From assembly GCA_002338655.1 (NCBI GenBank), contig DDIU01000004.1, positions 62,001-126,000 of the forward strand: DNA of 64,000 bases. The letters run 5' to 3'. The position numbers and the translations under genes are program-made. Shown here one piece after another: positions 17,839 to 26,242 of the stretch; position 1 is the stretch's first letter; every line of letters starts with the position of its first letter. The stretch comes from Flammeovirgaceae bacterium UBA1842. GTDB lineage: Bacteria > Bacteroidota > Bacteroidia > Cytophagales > Cyclobacteriaceae. The notes under the pieces are model-generated. The model worked only from the letters and a program-made list of their open reading frames with translations, was not told where the DNA came from and ran no database searches.

Positions 17839-20146
17839 AATACATATCCTTTTTATGGCACTCGTGGCGGCAGTTCTACTGGCCAGTTGCACGGGCAGCA
17901 AGTATCTGGCTGAAGGCGAACGGTATTATAATGGAGCTGATATCAAATACAAAGAAGGAAGTGCCATTGATAGGAAATCAGAGATCAATGACCAGATTTC
18001 GGAAAATATATTGATACCAAAACCCAACGGTCGATTTCTTGGAAACAGACCCAGTGTTTGGTTCTACCATTTGGCTGGTGAACCAAAAAAAGAAAAGGGA
18101 TTTAGGTACTGGCTTAAATACAAATTGGGGAACAAACCTGTTTTGATCAAGGATGTGAAACCAGTGGTAATCTCCAATAGGATTAAAGGTTTTCTGATAA
18201 ACAAGGGATTTTTTAATGCTACAGTGGAAAGTGAATTGAATCTTGGGCGAAATAGTGGTAAGGTCATTTACAGAATTAACCCAGGCAAACCCTATATCAT
18301 TAATGACATTGGTTATTCTGAAGCGGACAGCACCTTCCAGCCTATTATCGAAACTATTCAAAACGAATCCATACTTGCCGTTGGTCAGCGTTATGACTTG
18401 GAAAACCTTCAAAAAGAACAGCAAAGGATTGAAGATTACCTTGAAAACGAAGGGTTCTACTATTTTGATGACAACTACTTACTTTATGAAGCCGACAGTA
18501 CAGTTGGTGGAAATAAGATAAATCTAGACTTAGTAGTGTCGGAGAATACCCCAGAGAAAGCCAAGAAAATATATTCTTTTAACAATGTGTATATCTATCC
18601 CGATTTTTCTATATCTAAGGATACGCTGAGCACAAAGTCAGACACATTACAATATAAAAACTTCTATTTACTAAATGACAAAAGATATATCCGTCCAGAT
18701 ATATTGACCAATCTTATCAATATAAGAAAGGGGGATAAATACTCCCAAATAGCGGAGAAATACACATTGGAGCATTTGATAAATTTAGGGACCTATAAAT
18801 TCGCCAATATCAGATTCAGGGACAGTGGTGACAATAAGCTAGATGCCTTGATTTACCTGACGCCACTTACCAAAAAATCAGTACGATTTGAAGTACAGGC
18901 GATTTCACAATCCAATAATTTTATTGGCCCTGCTACTTCCATTTCCTTTAGAAACCGGAACGCCATGGCTGGCGCTGAATTATTGGAAATAAAGCTTAAC
19001 GGCTCTTATGATGTACAGGTTGGAGGCCAAAATGATCCGCCATTGACTGCTGTGGATCTCGGGCTTCAAACTTCACTGACCATTCCAAGGCTGATCACTC
19101 CGTTTAATATTAACTATTACAACAGTCGGTATGTGCCCAACACGAAATTGAATATTGGGATTAGAATGCAAGAGCGGCTTAACTCATTCAGGTTCAATTC
19201 CTTAAGCACTAGTTTTGGATATAGTTGGAGGGAATCAATCACCAAAAGGCACGAGTATTATCCGATTAGCATATCTTACGTTTTGTTGAGCAACCTTTCG
19301 AGTGCTTTCAGCGAACGATTAAAGACGGATACCAATTTGGCCAAAAGCCTAGAAACCCAATTTATTATAGGTTCTACGTATGACTATGTTTTCAATACCA
19401 AATCTGCTGAGGACGCCTCAAGCCGTAGGCACCATTTTTATCTCAATGGACATATAGATGTTTCTGGAAATTTGTTGCAACTCGCACAATCAACAGTAGG
19501 TGCATCAAAAAATGAAGATGGCAAGTATAAAATATTTAGCTCGGCCTATTCACAGTATGCCAAAGCCACGGCTGATTTCCGTTATTTTTTCAAAATCAAG
19601 CAAAAACAAGAGATTGCTACGCGGCTATTGGTAGGTGGGGCCAAGGCTTATGGAAACTCAAGTCAAGTCCCATTTATTAAGCAGTTTTCATCAGGGGGTT
19701 CCAATAGCCTCCGTGCTTTTAGGGCACGGTCGGTAGGGCCAGGTTCCTATTCCAATGGTTCCACAGCTCAGGCTGCGTTTTTTGATCAGACGGGGGATAT
19801 CAAACTGGAAGCCAGCTTGGAGTATAGGGCTCCCATTTATGGGGTAGTCAATGGCGGCCTATTTGTGGATGCTGGAAATATCTGGCTTACTAATGACGAT
19901 GCTAACGAAAAGCCAGGTGGCACGTTTGAAAGTAACCGGTTTCTGTCAGAGATAGCCGTTGGGGCGGGGGCAGGCCTTCGCTTTGACTTCAGTTTTTTTG
20001 TATTACGGTTTGATTTGGCTTTTCCACTACGCAAAGCCGATAGGCCTTTAGGTGAACGCTGGGTGACCGATGAGATTGATTTTACGAGCTCCGATTGGCG
20101 TAAAGACAATCTCATACTCAACATAGCCATTGGATATTCATTCTAA
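17825..20146 (+). CDS. tamL: TamL, lipoprotein Omp85-family outer-membrane protein
   Basis: 773 residues. The N-terminus is a lipoprotein signal (MALVAAVLLASC within the first 22 residues), so the mature protein starts with a lipidated Cys. This marks the Bacteroidetes TamL variant of TamA. POTRA-type domains follow (to about 370), then a C-terminal 16-strand Omp85 barrel with the FRARSVGPGSY and GGSNSLRAF motifs, ending in a terminal aromatic (IAIGYSF). The start is GTG at 17825, overlapping tamB by 14 bases; an ATG at 17855 is an alternative that keeps the lipobox. It acts with TamB in the outer membrane. Confidence 0.92.
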   Translation: MRRNRIHILFMALVAAVLLASCTGSKYLAEGERYYNGADIKYKEGSAIDRKSEINDQISENILIPKPNGRFLGNRPSVWFYHLAGEPKKEKGFRYWLKYKLGNKPVLIKDVKPVVISNRIKGFLINKGFFNATVESELNLGRNSGKVIYRINPGKPYIINDIGYSEADSTFQPIIETIQNESILAVGQRYDLENLQKEQQRIEDYLENEGFYYFDDNYLLYEADSTVGGNKINLDLVVSENTPEKAKKIYSFNNVYIYPDFSISKDTLSTKSDTLQYKNFYLLNDKRYIRPDILTNLINIRKGDKYSQIAEKYTLEHLINLGTYKFANIRFRDSGDNKLDALIYLTPLTKKSVRFEVQAISQSNNFIGPATSISFRNRNAMAGAELLEIKLNGSYDVQVGGQNDPPLTAVDLGLQTSLTIPRLITPFNINYYNSRYVPNTKLNIGIRMQERLNSFRFNSLSTSFGYSWRESITKRHEYYPISISYVLLSNLSSAFSERLKTDTNLAKSLETQFIIGSTYDYVFNTKSAEDASSRRHHFYLNGHIDVSGNLLQLAQSTVGASKNEDGKYKIFSSAYSQYAKATADFRYFFKIKQKQEIATRLLVGGAKAYGNSSQVPFIKQFSSGGSNSLRAFRARSVGPGSYSNGSTAQAAFFDQTGDIKLEASLEYRAPIYGVVNGGLFVDAGNIWLTNDDANEKPGGTFESNRFLSEIAVGAGAGLRFDFSFFVLRFDLAFPLRKADRPLGERWVTDEIDFTSSDWRKDNLILNIAIGYSF

Positions 20147-20225
20147 CCACCTAACCGACTATCTTTGATATAAGTAAGTGAAAAATGGCTTATTCTTGTA
20201 TTACTGATCAACAAAACATATTTAT

Positions 20226-20873
20226 ATGAAGTGGATTTATAAAATAGAGCCGAAATTCAAAACGGCATTGGCCTTGACCATTGTTGTGGTGTTGGTACTT
20301 GGCACCAACATGGTCAACAAGAGTCACTTTTCTAGACTTCAACAATCCTTTGCTTCCGTATATGAAGACCGTCTATTGGTTGAAAACTATATCTATAAAC
20401 TGTCACATGCCTTAAATAAAAAACGTTTGGCACTATATGACTCTCCATTGGAAGGCAGGATATTCACAAAAGCGGCTAACGACTCTATTCAAAATCTAGT
20501 TATTGCCTATCAACAAACCAAACTTACAAAAGCGGAAGCGAAACTCTTTAACCGCTTTATACAGGATAACGCATTATTGCAACATCATGAAAAACAGTAT
20601 TTTAAAGGTAATCGGCAAGAGGTTGATAGTCTAGGTATAATTTTAGGTCAACAACATGATAAGCTGGCAGATATACTGAACGGACTGTCTGATATACAGT
20701 TGGAAGAGGGGAAAAACCTGATCACTGATTCGGATACAATCATAGCAAGTAACAATCTGTATGCGCACCTAGAAATTATTCTAATAATAATCATCGGATT
20801 GATCATTCAGGCGCTTTTATTTGCATCGAAATCACTCAAGCCAAAGTTTGATCAGGATGAACGGATGAACTGA
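20226..20873 (+). CDS. Two-TM sensor-like protein with helical extracytoplasmic domain
   Basis: 215 residues: membrane segment about 13-32, a helical extracytoplasmic region about 35-180 (SFASVYEDRLLVENYIYKLS is the start of the first long helix), a second membrane segment about 185-205, and a short charged tail. This is the layout of a four-helix-bundle (4HB_MCP-like) ligand-binding domain. There is no HAMP, kinase or methyl-accepting part. It lies upstream of a small MscS and a histidine kinase that has no membrane domain of its own, so it may be a detached sensor module; this is inference. Confidence 0.65.
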   Translation: MKWIYKIEPKFKTALALTIVVVLVLGTNMVNKSHFSRLQQSFASVYEDRLLVENYIYKLSHALNKKRLALYDSPLEGRIFTKAANDSIQNLVIAYQQTKLTKAEAKLFNRFIQDNALLQHHEKQYFKGNRQEVDSLGIILGQQHDKLADILNGLSDIQLEEGKNLITDSDTIIASNNLYAHLEIILIIIIGLIIQALLFASKSLKPKFDQDERMN

Positions 20874-20986
20874 TTTCAGGCAATTGGATAATTAAATTTA
20901 TATTTTTAAAAACATGGTATATGTACTTTAAACAGCATATATTATGCAGTGAATAAAAATATTAACGGTAATAAAAACTAAACAAA

Positions 20987-21496
20987 TTGATAGAAAACAA
21001 ATTACAGATAATAGAGACAGTTGTAATCATTGGCCTTTATTTCATTTTAAAATATATTGCCAGTAAGATCATCAATAAAGTAGGAAAGAAGTTTGCCTAC
21101 CCAAGAATTAGGGTAAATATGGTCAATAAGATGGTAAACGGCATCCTGTTTATTGTGCTCACTGGTATTGCCCTTTTTATCTGGGGAGTGGATCAAGACC
21201 AATTGGTTTATTTCACTACCACACTATTAACTGTAGTGGGAATCGCTTTTTTTGCCCAGTGGTCGATCATTTCCAACATCACCTCCACATTAATTATATA
21301 TTTTAGCCATCCTGTGCGTGTAGGTGACGCTATCACGGTATTGGATAAAGACTACCAAATAGAGGGGCGAATAACAGACATCAGCATCTTTTTCTTGACA
21401 TTGAAAACTGCTGAAGACGAGGAAATAACTATGCCGAGCAATGTGTTCATGCAGAAATTAATAAAGAAAAAAGGGACTAAAAAAAAGGTTAAATAA
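20987..21496 (+). CDS. Small MscS-family mechanosensitive channel domain protein
   Basis: 169 residues from a TTG start with no clear ribosome-binding site. Two or three membrane segments (about 8-25, 50-68 and 74-105) are followed by the MscS beta domain (FSHPVRVGDAITVLD, then EGRITDISIFFLTLKTAEDEEITMPSN). It is much shorter than E. coli MscS (286 residues) and lacks most of the C-terminal cage. It could be a minimal osmotic channel or a membrane scaffold. The gap upstream (20874-20986) is AT-rich with no obvious promoter. Confidence 0.82.
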   Translation: MIENKLQIIETVVIIGLYFILKYIASKIINKVGKKFAYPRIRVNMVNKMVNGILFIVLTGIALFIWGVDQDQLVYFTTTLLTVVGIAFFAQWSIISNITSTLIIYFSHPVRVGDAITVLDKDYQIEGRITDISIFFLTLKTAEDEEITMPSNVFMQKLIKKKGTKKKVK

Positions 21497-21579
21497 TGGT
21501 GCCATTCACTAACCAAACTACTTCCCACTATAAGTAAGCTCCCTGAAATAATAAAAAATAATGGCATATTTGTCTTAGA

Positions 21580-22680
21580 ATGAGCAAAGAAAAAATAGAT
21601 GATCTTCATGAGCGGATTAAAGAATTAGGCTGTCTTTATGAGATATCTAATATTGTTGCCACTTCCAAAGGTAGTTTAGATGATACTTTACAATTAATAG
21701 TAGGGGTCCTGCCAAAGGCCTGGCTATATCCCAATGAAGCCGTAGCCCAACTAACCATTGGCACTAAGACATTTAATTCTGGTTTTGTTCCGCCAAATAG
21801 TGTTTCCCAAAAGTCCCCAATAGAGGTGAATAATGACTACCGAGGTACTTTGGCAATACATTATGATGCACAAAAACTTTCCCACAGGGACTTTTTGCCT
21901 GAAGAAAAGAACCTGTTAAACACACTTGCCAGGGAAATTAGCCAAATAATATCGCATAGTGAACAAATGGAACGCGAGGTGCTCCTAAACAGAAAGTTGG
22001 AACACAGTGATCGCCTGGCCATATTAGGGGAGATTACGGCCGGTATTGCCCATGAGCTTAATACACCACTGGGGAATATTCTAGGTTTTTCGCAGCTTAT
22101 TCAGGATAAAACCACTGACAACCAGATCAAACTGGATATTGAAAAAATTATCAATTCAGCATTACATTCCCGTGAGGTAGTAAAGAAGTTGATGTTCTTC
22201 TCTTGTGAAATGCCCCAACAAATGAGTTTGGTGGCTATTGACCCTTTGATTGAGGAAGCGCTGAATCTGCTTAAAATCTCATTGAAGAATGCCAATATTA
22301 GTGTAAAGTTCATAAAAGGTGAAAATAAGATCAATGCCCGGGTAGACCCTATTCAGTTTACCCAAGTGGTATTTAATTTATTGATCAACGCCATTCATGC
22401 GTCAAAATCAGGAAGTGAAATAACCATTAAACTTGATAGTAATTCGAATGAACTAAAGCTATCTATTGAAGATCAAGGCCACGGAATGAGCGAAGCCATC
22501 AAAGAGAAAATATTCGAACCATTTTTTACCACAAAACCTACCGGTGAAGGTTCTGGGCTAGGTCTAAGTGTAGTCCACGGCATTGTCAAAAGTCATGGCG
22601 GTAATATTGCTGTTGCATCAAAAGAGAACAGCGGCTCGACATTTATTGTCAAAATCCCATTGAAGAGAAATAATGAATAG
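21580..22680 (+). CDS. Soluble sensor histidine kinase
   Basis: 366 residues with no membrane segments. The N-terminal ~130 residues resemble a GAF-type sensing domain, followed by a HisKA dimerisation helix with phospho-acceptor H158 in GIAHELNTPLGNI. The HATPase_c domain shows the N box (NLLINAIHAS), G1 (DQGHGM), F box (FEPFFTTKP) and G2 (GEGSGLGLSVVHG). Its stop overlaps the start of the response regulator by 8 bases, so they form a cognate pair. It autophosphorylates in the cytoplasm and passes phosphate to the adjacent regulator. The signal is unknown. Confidence 0.93.
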   Translation: MSKEKIDDLHERIKELGCLYEISNIVATSKGSLDDTLQLIVGVLPKAWLYPNEAVAQLTIGTKTFNSGFVPPNSVSQKSPIEVNNDYRGTLAIHYDAQKLSHRDFLPEEKNLLNTLAREISQIISHSEQMEREVLLNRKLEHSDRLAILGEITAGIAHELNTPLGNILGFSQLIQDKTTDNQIKLDIEKIINSALHSREVVKKLMFFSCEMPQQMSLVAIDPLIEEALNLLKISLKNANISVKFIKGENKINARVDPIQFTQVVFNLLINAIHASKSGSEITIKLDSNSNELKLSIEDQGHGMSEAIKEKIFEPFFTTKPTGEGSGLGLSVVHGIVKSHGGNIAVASKENSGSTFIVKIPLKRNNE

Positions 22681-24022
22681 AAAAAGGATACTTATCGTTG
22701 ATGATTCATTTGACATGTTGGAAGTGTTGCAACGCCAGCTATCAGCCCTCAATTATTCCACTTTTCAAGCTTCAGCGGTCAATGATGCCATTGATATCAT
22801 GACCAACTCGGATGTTGACCTCTTAATCACCGACCTGCAAATGCCCGGGGTAGGTGGTATGGAATTGGTCAAGTACAGTTCTGAACATTTCCCCAAAATC
22901 CCCATTTTGGTTATCACCGGTTTTCCTTCTGTTGCGGGTGCAGTAGAGGCAGTAAAATCGGGTGCAGTAGAGTACTTGGTGAAGCCATTTACAGCGAAAG
23001 AGCTAAAGGAAGCAGTAGAAAAAACTCTTGTTCAACATTATGGTGCCAAGTCACTGAAACCAACGGAAGTAGTTAAGCAAGATGGCCCCGTTAATTATTG
23101 GGGCATCATTGGTCATTCTGAAGCGCAAACCGAGCTCATCGATTTAATACAACGAATAAATAACAACAAAGTAACCACATTAATAACGGGTGAAAGCGGG
23201 ACAGGCAAAGAATTGGTAGCCAGGGCGATACACTATAGTGGACGGTACAGCAAGTCACCCTTTATCGCAGTTAATTGTGGAGCCATACCCGAAAATTTGC
23301 TTGAAAGCGAACTTTTTGGTTATGTAAAAGGGGCATTTACCGGGGCCAACGAGACACGCTCTGGGTTTTTTCAAGCAGCAGATGGAGGCACTATTTTTCT
23401 TGATGAAATAGGCAACGCATCACCGGCTGTTCAAACGAGGTTATTGAGGGTAATTCAAGAGAAGGAGATCATTATGATAGGGGCAAACCGCCCGCAAAAA
23501 GTAGATGTGAGGATAATTGCGGCCACCAATAGTGACCTATATAAAATGAGTAAGCAAGGCACTTTCAGGGAGGATTTATATTATCGGCTCAATGTGATTT
23601 CCGTAGCAATCCCACCTTTGCGTGAGAGGAAGGATGATATAAAATCCCTTGCCAATCACTTTTTGGACAAGTATTCCAAAGAATTTGGAAAGGCGGGTGT
23701 TACCATGACAGATAATGTTTACGATAAACTCGCCAAGCATAGTTGGCCAGGTAATATCAGGGAGCTTGAAAACATTATTCAACGTGCCCTAATACTTAGC
23801 GACAACAAAATAACGGAAGCTCATTTGCCACAATACATTGGTACTTCCAAGCCAGTTGCGGATGAGACCAACCTAATGATAACCCTTCAAGAGTTGGAAT
23901 ACAATCATATATTAAAAGTGCTTGCCTCTGTTAATAACAATAAAACAGAAGCTGCCAGAATATTGGGAATCAACAGAAAAACCCTGCGCCAGAAACTGAC
24001 GAAAAATAGCAGTTTGAAATAG
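22673..24022 (+). CDS. NtrC-family sigma-54-dependent response regulator
   Basis: 449 residues. The receiver domain has acidic D10/D11, phospho-acceptor D54 in LITDLQMPG and the conserved Lys in LVKPFTA. An AAA+ sigma-54 activator domain follows with Walker A GESGTGKE, the GAFTGA loop that contacts sigma-54, and the Walker B region GGTIFLDEIGN. A C-terminal Fis-type helix-turn-helix (EAARILGINRKTLRQKL) completes it. It activates sigma-54 promoters when phosphorylated by the adjacent kinase. The next gene carries a strong sigma-54 promoter match with an upstream palindrome, which is therefore a likely direct target. Confidence 0.95.
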   Translation: MNRKRILIVDDSFDMLEVLQRQLSALNYSTFQASAVNDAIDIMTNSDVDLLITDLQMPGVGGMELVKYSSEHFPKIPILVITGFPSVAGAVEAVKSGAVEYLVKPFTAKELKEAVEKTLVQHYGAKSLKPTEVVKQDGPVNYWGIIGHSEAQTELIDLIQRINNNKVTTLITGESGTGKELVARAIHYSGRYSKSPFIAVNCGAIPENLLESELFGYVKGAFTGANETRSGFFQAADGGTIFLDEIGNASPAVQTRLLRVIQEKEIIMIGANRPQKVDVRIIAATNSDLYKMSKQGTFREDLYYRLNVISVAIPPLRERKDDIKSLANHFLDKYSKEFGKAGVTMTDNVYDKLAKHSWPGNIRELENIIQRALILSDNKITEAHLPQYIGTSKPVADETNLMITLQELEYNHILKVLASVNNNKTEAARILGINRKTLRQKLTKNSSLK

Positions 24023-24170
24023 ACTAAACGGGTAAAAAAGTATCAATGTACGCCTACTAAATAGGTGCTGGCTATCAAAAATCAGCTTGTATTAATCACA
24101 CTCTTCTTTTAGAGAAATCGCTTAACCGCACAGTAATACTTGATAAAGCTTGGTAAATTAAGCTATTTAC

Positions 24171-24189
24171 ATGGGTATATTATACCCAT
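24171..24189. promoter_or_regulatory. 19-bp palindrome, candidate enhancer site for the NtrC-type regulator
   Basis: ATGGGTATA, a central T, then the exact reverse complement TATACCCAT. It lies about 70 bases upstream of the sigma-54 promoter match, which is the usual kind of position for an enhancer bound by a dimeric NtrC-type activator. The regulator encoded immediately upstream is the natural candidate. The rest of the 276-bp gap holds no gene. Confidence 0.6.
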
Positions 24190-24259
24190 AAGGGAATTTA
24201 TGTACCATTATATTTTAGTGGCAATCACTTAATTAGGGTACTGGCATCCTATTTTTATC

Positions 24260-24275
24260 TGGCACACATACTGCA
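24260..24275 (+). promoter_or_regulatory. Sigma-54 (RpoN) promoter
   Basis: TGGCACACATACTGCA matches the sigma-54 consensus TGGCAC-N5-TTGCW at all but one specified position, with the essential GG-N10-GC spacing intact. The predicted transcription start is near 24286, about 13 bases before the ATG of the Rnk/GreA-like gene. No comparable match was seen in the other gaps I scanned. Confidence 0.75.
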
Positions 24276-24298
24276 CCACCCTATAATAAAACAAAGGC

Positions 24299-24706
24299 AT
24301 GAAACGCAGATTAATTACATTTACTGACTTCACACGGCTAAATGTTATCCGTGACAGAACTTCCCTAAAATCGAATAAATTCGATGTGTTAGAGCAGTTT
24401 TATAATGAACTGGATACCGCAGCTATTTTTCCGCCAGGGCATATTTCATCAAAGGTGGTTACGATGAACTCCACGGTATTATTGAAAGATTTAAGAAATG
24501 GGGAAGAGTTTGAGCTCACCATTACCTACCCACATTTTGATGCGAGGGGAGATAAGAACATATCCATTTATCACCCCATCGGCATGGCACTACTTGGTCG
24601 CATGGAGCGTGACGAAGTTACCTGGAATACTCCTGAGGGGTTTGGGCGTTATGAAATCCTTAAGGTGGTGTACCAGCCAGAAGCTGTTGGGGTCAATTAT
24701 GTGTAA
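24299..24706 (+). CDS. Rnk/GreA C-terminal-domain protein
   Basis: 135 residues. The C-terminal half carries the FKBP-like fold of GreA/GreB and Rnk (STVLLKDLRNGEEFELTIT, then ISIYHPIGMALLGRMERDEV). The N-terminal part is short and lacks a full Gre coiled coil, as in Rnk, which binds RNA polymerase without the transcript-cleavage function of GreA. It stands alone behind a sigma-54 promoter and after the two-component pair, so it is probably an output of that system. A second, diverged Rnk-like gene lies at 40.0 kb. Confidence 0.82.
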   Translation: MKRRLITFTDFTRLNVIRDRTSLKSNKFDVLEQFYNELDTAAIFPPGHISSKVVTMNSTVLLKDLRNGEEFELTITYPHFDARGDKNISIYHPIGMALLGRMERDEVTWNTPEGFGRYEILKVVYQPEAVGVNYV

Positions 24707-24775
24707 GTGAGAATAACGGGATGGACAGGATTATAAAAGTTAGAAAAGAACCAAACATCAATAACAAAAAATAAT

Positions 24776-25582
24776 ATGAAGTCACAAAAAATTGTAATTA
24801 CTGGAGGGGCAGGTGGAATAGGTATGGCGTGTGCCGAAAATTTTAAGGATGAAGAGTTGATTATTACCGATTACTCCCAAGAGATAGTGGACTCGGCAGT
24901 TAAGAAATTAACGAATAAAGGGTTTAGAGCTACTGGTTTCGCCTGTGACATTACGGATAAAAATGCGGTAAATAAACTAGTAAAGTTTGTCGCAGATAGT
25001 GGCTCCCTAAAAGCACTGATCCATACTGCCGGGGTGAGTGGTACAGTACAGGACTTGAAGAAAGTATATACCATTGACTTAGTGGGAACAGAAATTCTCA
25101 TCGATGCTTTTTTTGAGCTGGCAGTTGAGAATACAGTGGCTGTATTATTCTCCTCTATGATGGCACATACAGTACCTACAAATGAAAAATATGATACGGC
25201 ACTTCAAAATCCACAAGCCGCGGGATCTTTTGAGACAGTAAGTCAATTTGTCAATAACAGTTCAGACACTATGTACAATTTCGCCAAACGTGGAGTAATT
25301 CTACTTTCACATAAAAATGTGGACAGATGGGGAGCAAAGGGTGCCCGCATAGTAACCATATCTCCAGGGGTAATTGAAACGGAAATGGCACTAAAAGCGG
25401 CAAAGGAACATCCGGAACGGATGCAAATGATAAAAGAGGCAACGCCATTAAAAAGGAATGGGACTCCCAAAGATGTAGTAGATGCTGTCAAGTTCTTAGC
25501 AAGTGATGCTGCACGTTTCATTACAGGCACTGACCTCCTTGTCGATGGTGGGGTTATTCTTAATATTAATAAAATGAAGTAG
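24776..25582 (+). CDS. SDR oxidoreductase, 3-alpha-hydroxysteroid dehydrogenase-like
   Basis: 268 residues. The classical short-chain dehydrogenase features are the nucleotide motif ITGGAGGIG near the N-terminus, catalytic Ser in LFSSMMAH, catalytic Tyr-x3-Lys in MYNFAKRGV, and the C-terminal TGTDLLVDGGV. The insertion between the Ser and Tyr motifs resembles the 3-alpha-hydroxysteroid dehydrogenase/carbonyl reductase subgroup. It uses NAD(P)H in the cytoplasm; the true substrate is unknown. It is the first of three SDR genes in a 4.7-kb stretch with an amidohydrolase, suggesting breakdown of an exogenous compound. Confidence 0.87.
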   Translation: MKSQKIVITGGAGGIGMACAENFKDEELIITDYSQEIVDSAVKKLTNKGFRATGFACDITDKNAVNKLVKFVADSGSLKALIHTAGVSGTVQDLKKVYTIDLVGTEILIDAFFELAVENTVAVLFSSMMAHTVPTNEKYDTALQNPQAAGSFETVSQFVNNSSDTMYNFAKRGVILLSHKNVDRWGAKGARIVTISPGVIETEMALKAAKEHPERMQMIKEATPLKRNGTPKDVVDAVKFLASDAARFITGTDLLVDGGVILNINKMK

Positions 25583-25789
25583 ACTTCTGTGGTCTACGAT
25601 CTGGATAATAAGATTCAATTCCAAATGATTCTTACAGTCAATCGAGAGACTTGGGGTAACTTACTACCAATCTCAAGCTTTACGAATAATCCGTTGGGTC
25701 ATGGAGTATTGCTAACCTAAACAAGGTATAAGAATTAATTGTATATTATGGAAAGGTTTTAAGCATACTAACAAAGACTATCTTATATT

Positions 25790-26242
25790 ATGGAATCTAA
25801 ACAAAAAAAGGAATTACTAACAGGTGCTATTATTACAGGTGCAGTAAATTCTGGAATTCAATACTTTTTTCTAAAAGGCCATGCACCAATTGCAATTTCT
25901 GTGGATTCTATTACCAATACAGACCATACCGTTTTGGGTAGCGCAGTTGTTTTAGCAATAACCTTGTCAATGATATCTACTGTAATAGGCTATTTCAATA
26001 TTAAAGCAAAAAAAGTTGCGTTTTATCCCACTATTTTATGGTTAACTCTTAAACATGGGTTTTTCACTTTTGGTGTGGTTACCTCATTAGCTGTTTTATG
26101 GCAAAATTATATGGGAACAGTTGAAGTATCGCTCATTTCAGCATTAATCATAATAGGTGTTATTGCTGGTATTATTTCAGGTGTTGTCAACTACCTTACT
26201 TTAAACAAAAGTGTTATTGTCGAAAAATCAGCTGGCCTATGA
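25790..26242 (+). CDS. Four-TM membrane protein of unknown function
   Basis: 150 residues with about four membrane segments (approximately 10-28, 45-68, 80-103 and 115-138) and almost no polar loops. No recognised motif. It overlaps the lipoprotein amidohydrolase start by 4 bases (ATGA), so the two are co-translated. It lies 207 bases after the first SDR; that gap shows no gene. It may help transport or anchor the partners of the amidohydrolase pathway, which is inference. Confidence 0.65.
   Translation: MESKQKKELLTGAIITGAVNSGIQYFFLKGHAPIAISVDSITNTDHTVLGSAVVLAITLSMISTVIGYFNIKAKKVAFYPTILWLTLKHGFFTFGVVTSLAVLWQNYMGTVEVSLISALIIIGVIAGIISGVVNYLTLNKSVIVEKSAGL

Noticed and set aside
20190..20225. 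TGGCTTATTCTTGTATT considered as a sigma-54 promoter for the sensor-like gene
   Set aside because: Spacing is one base short and the final GC is missing.
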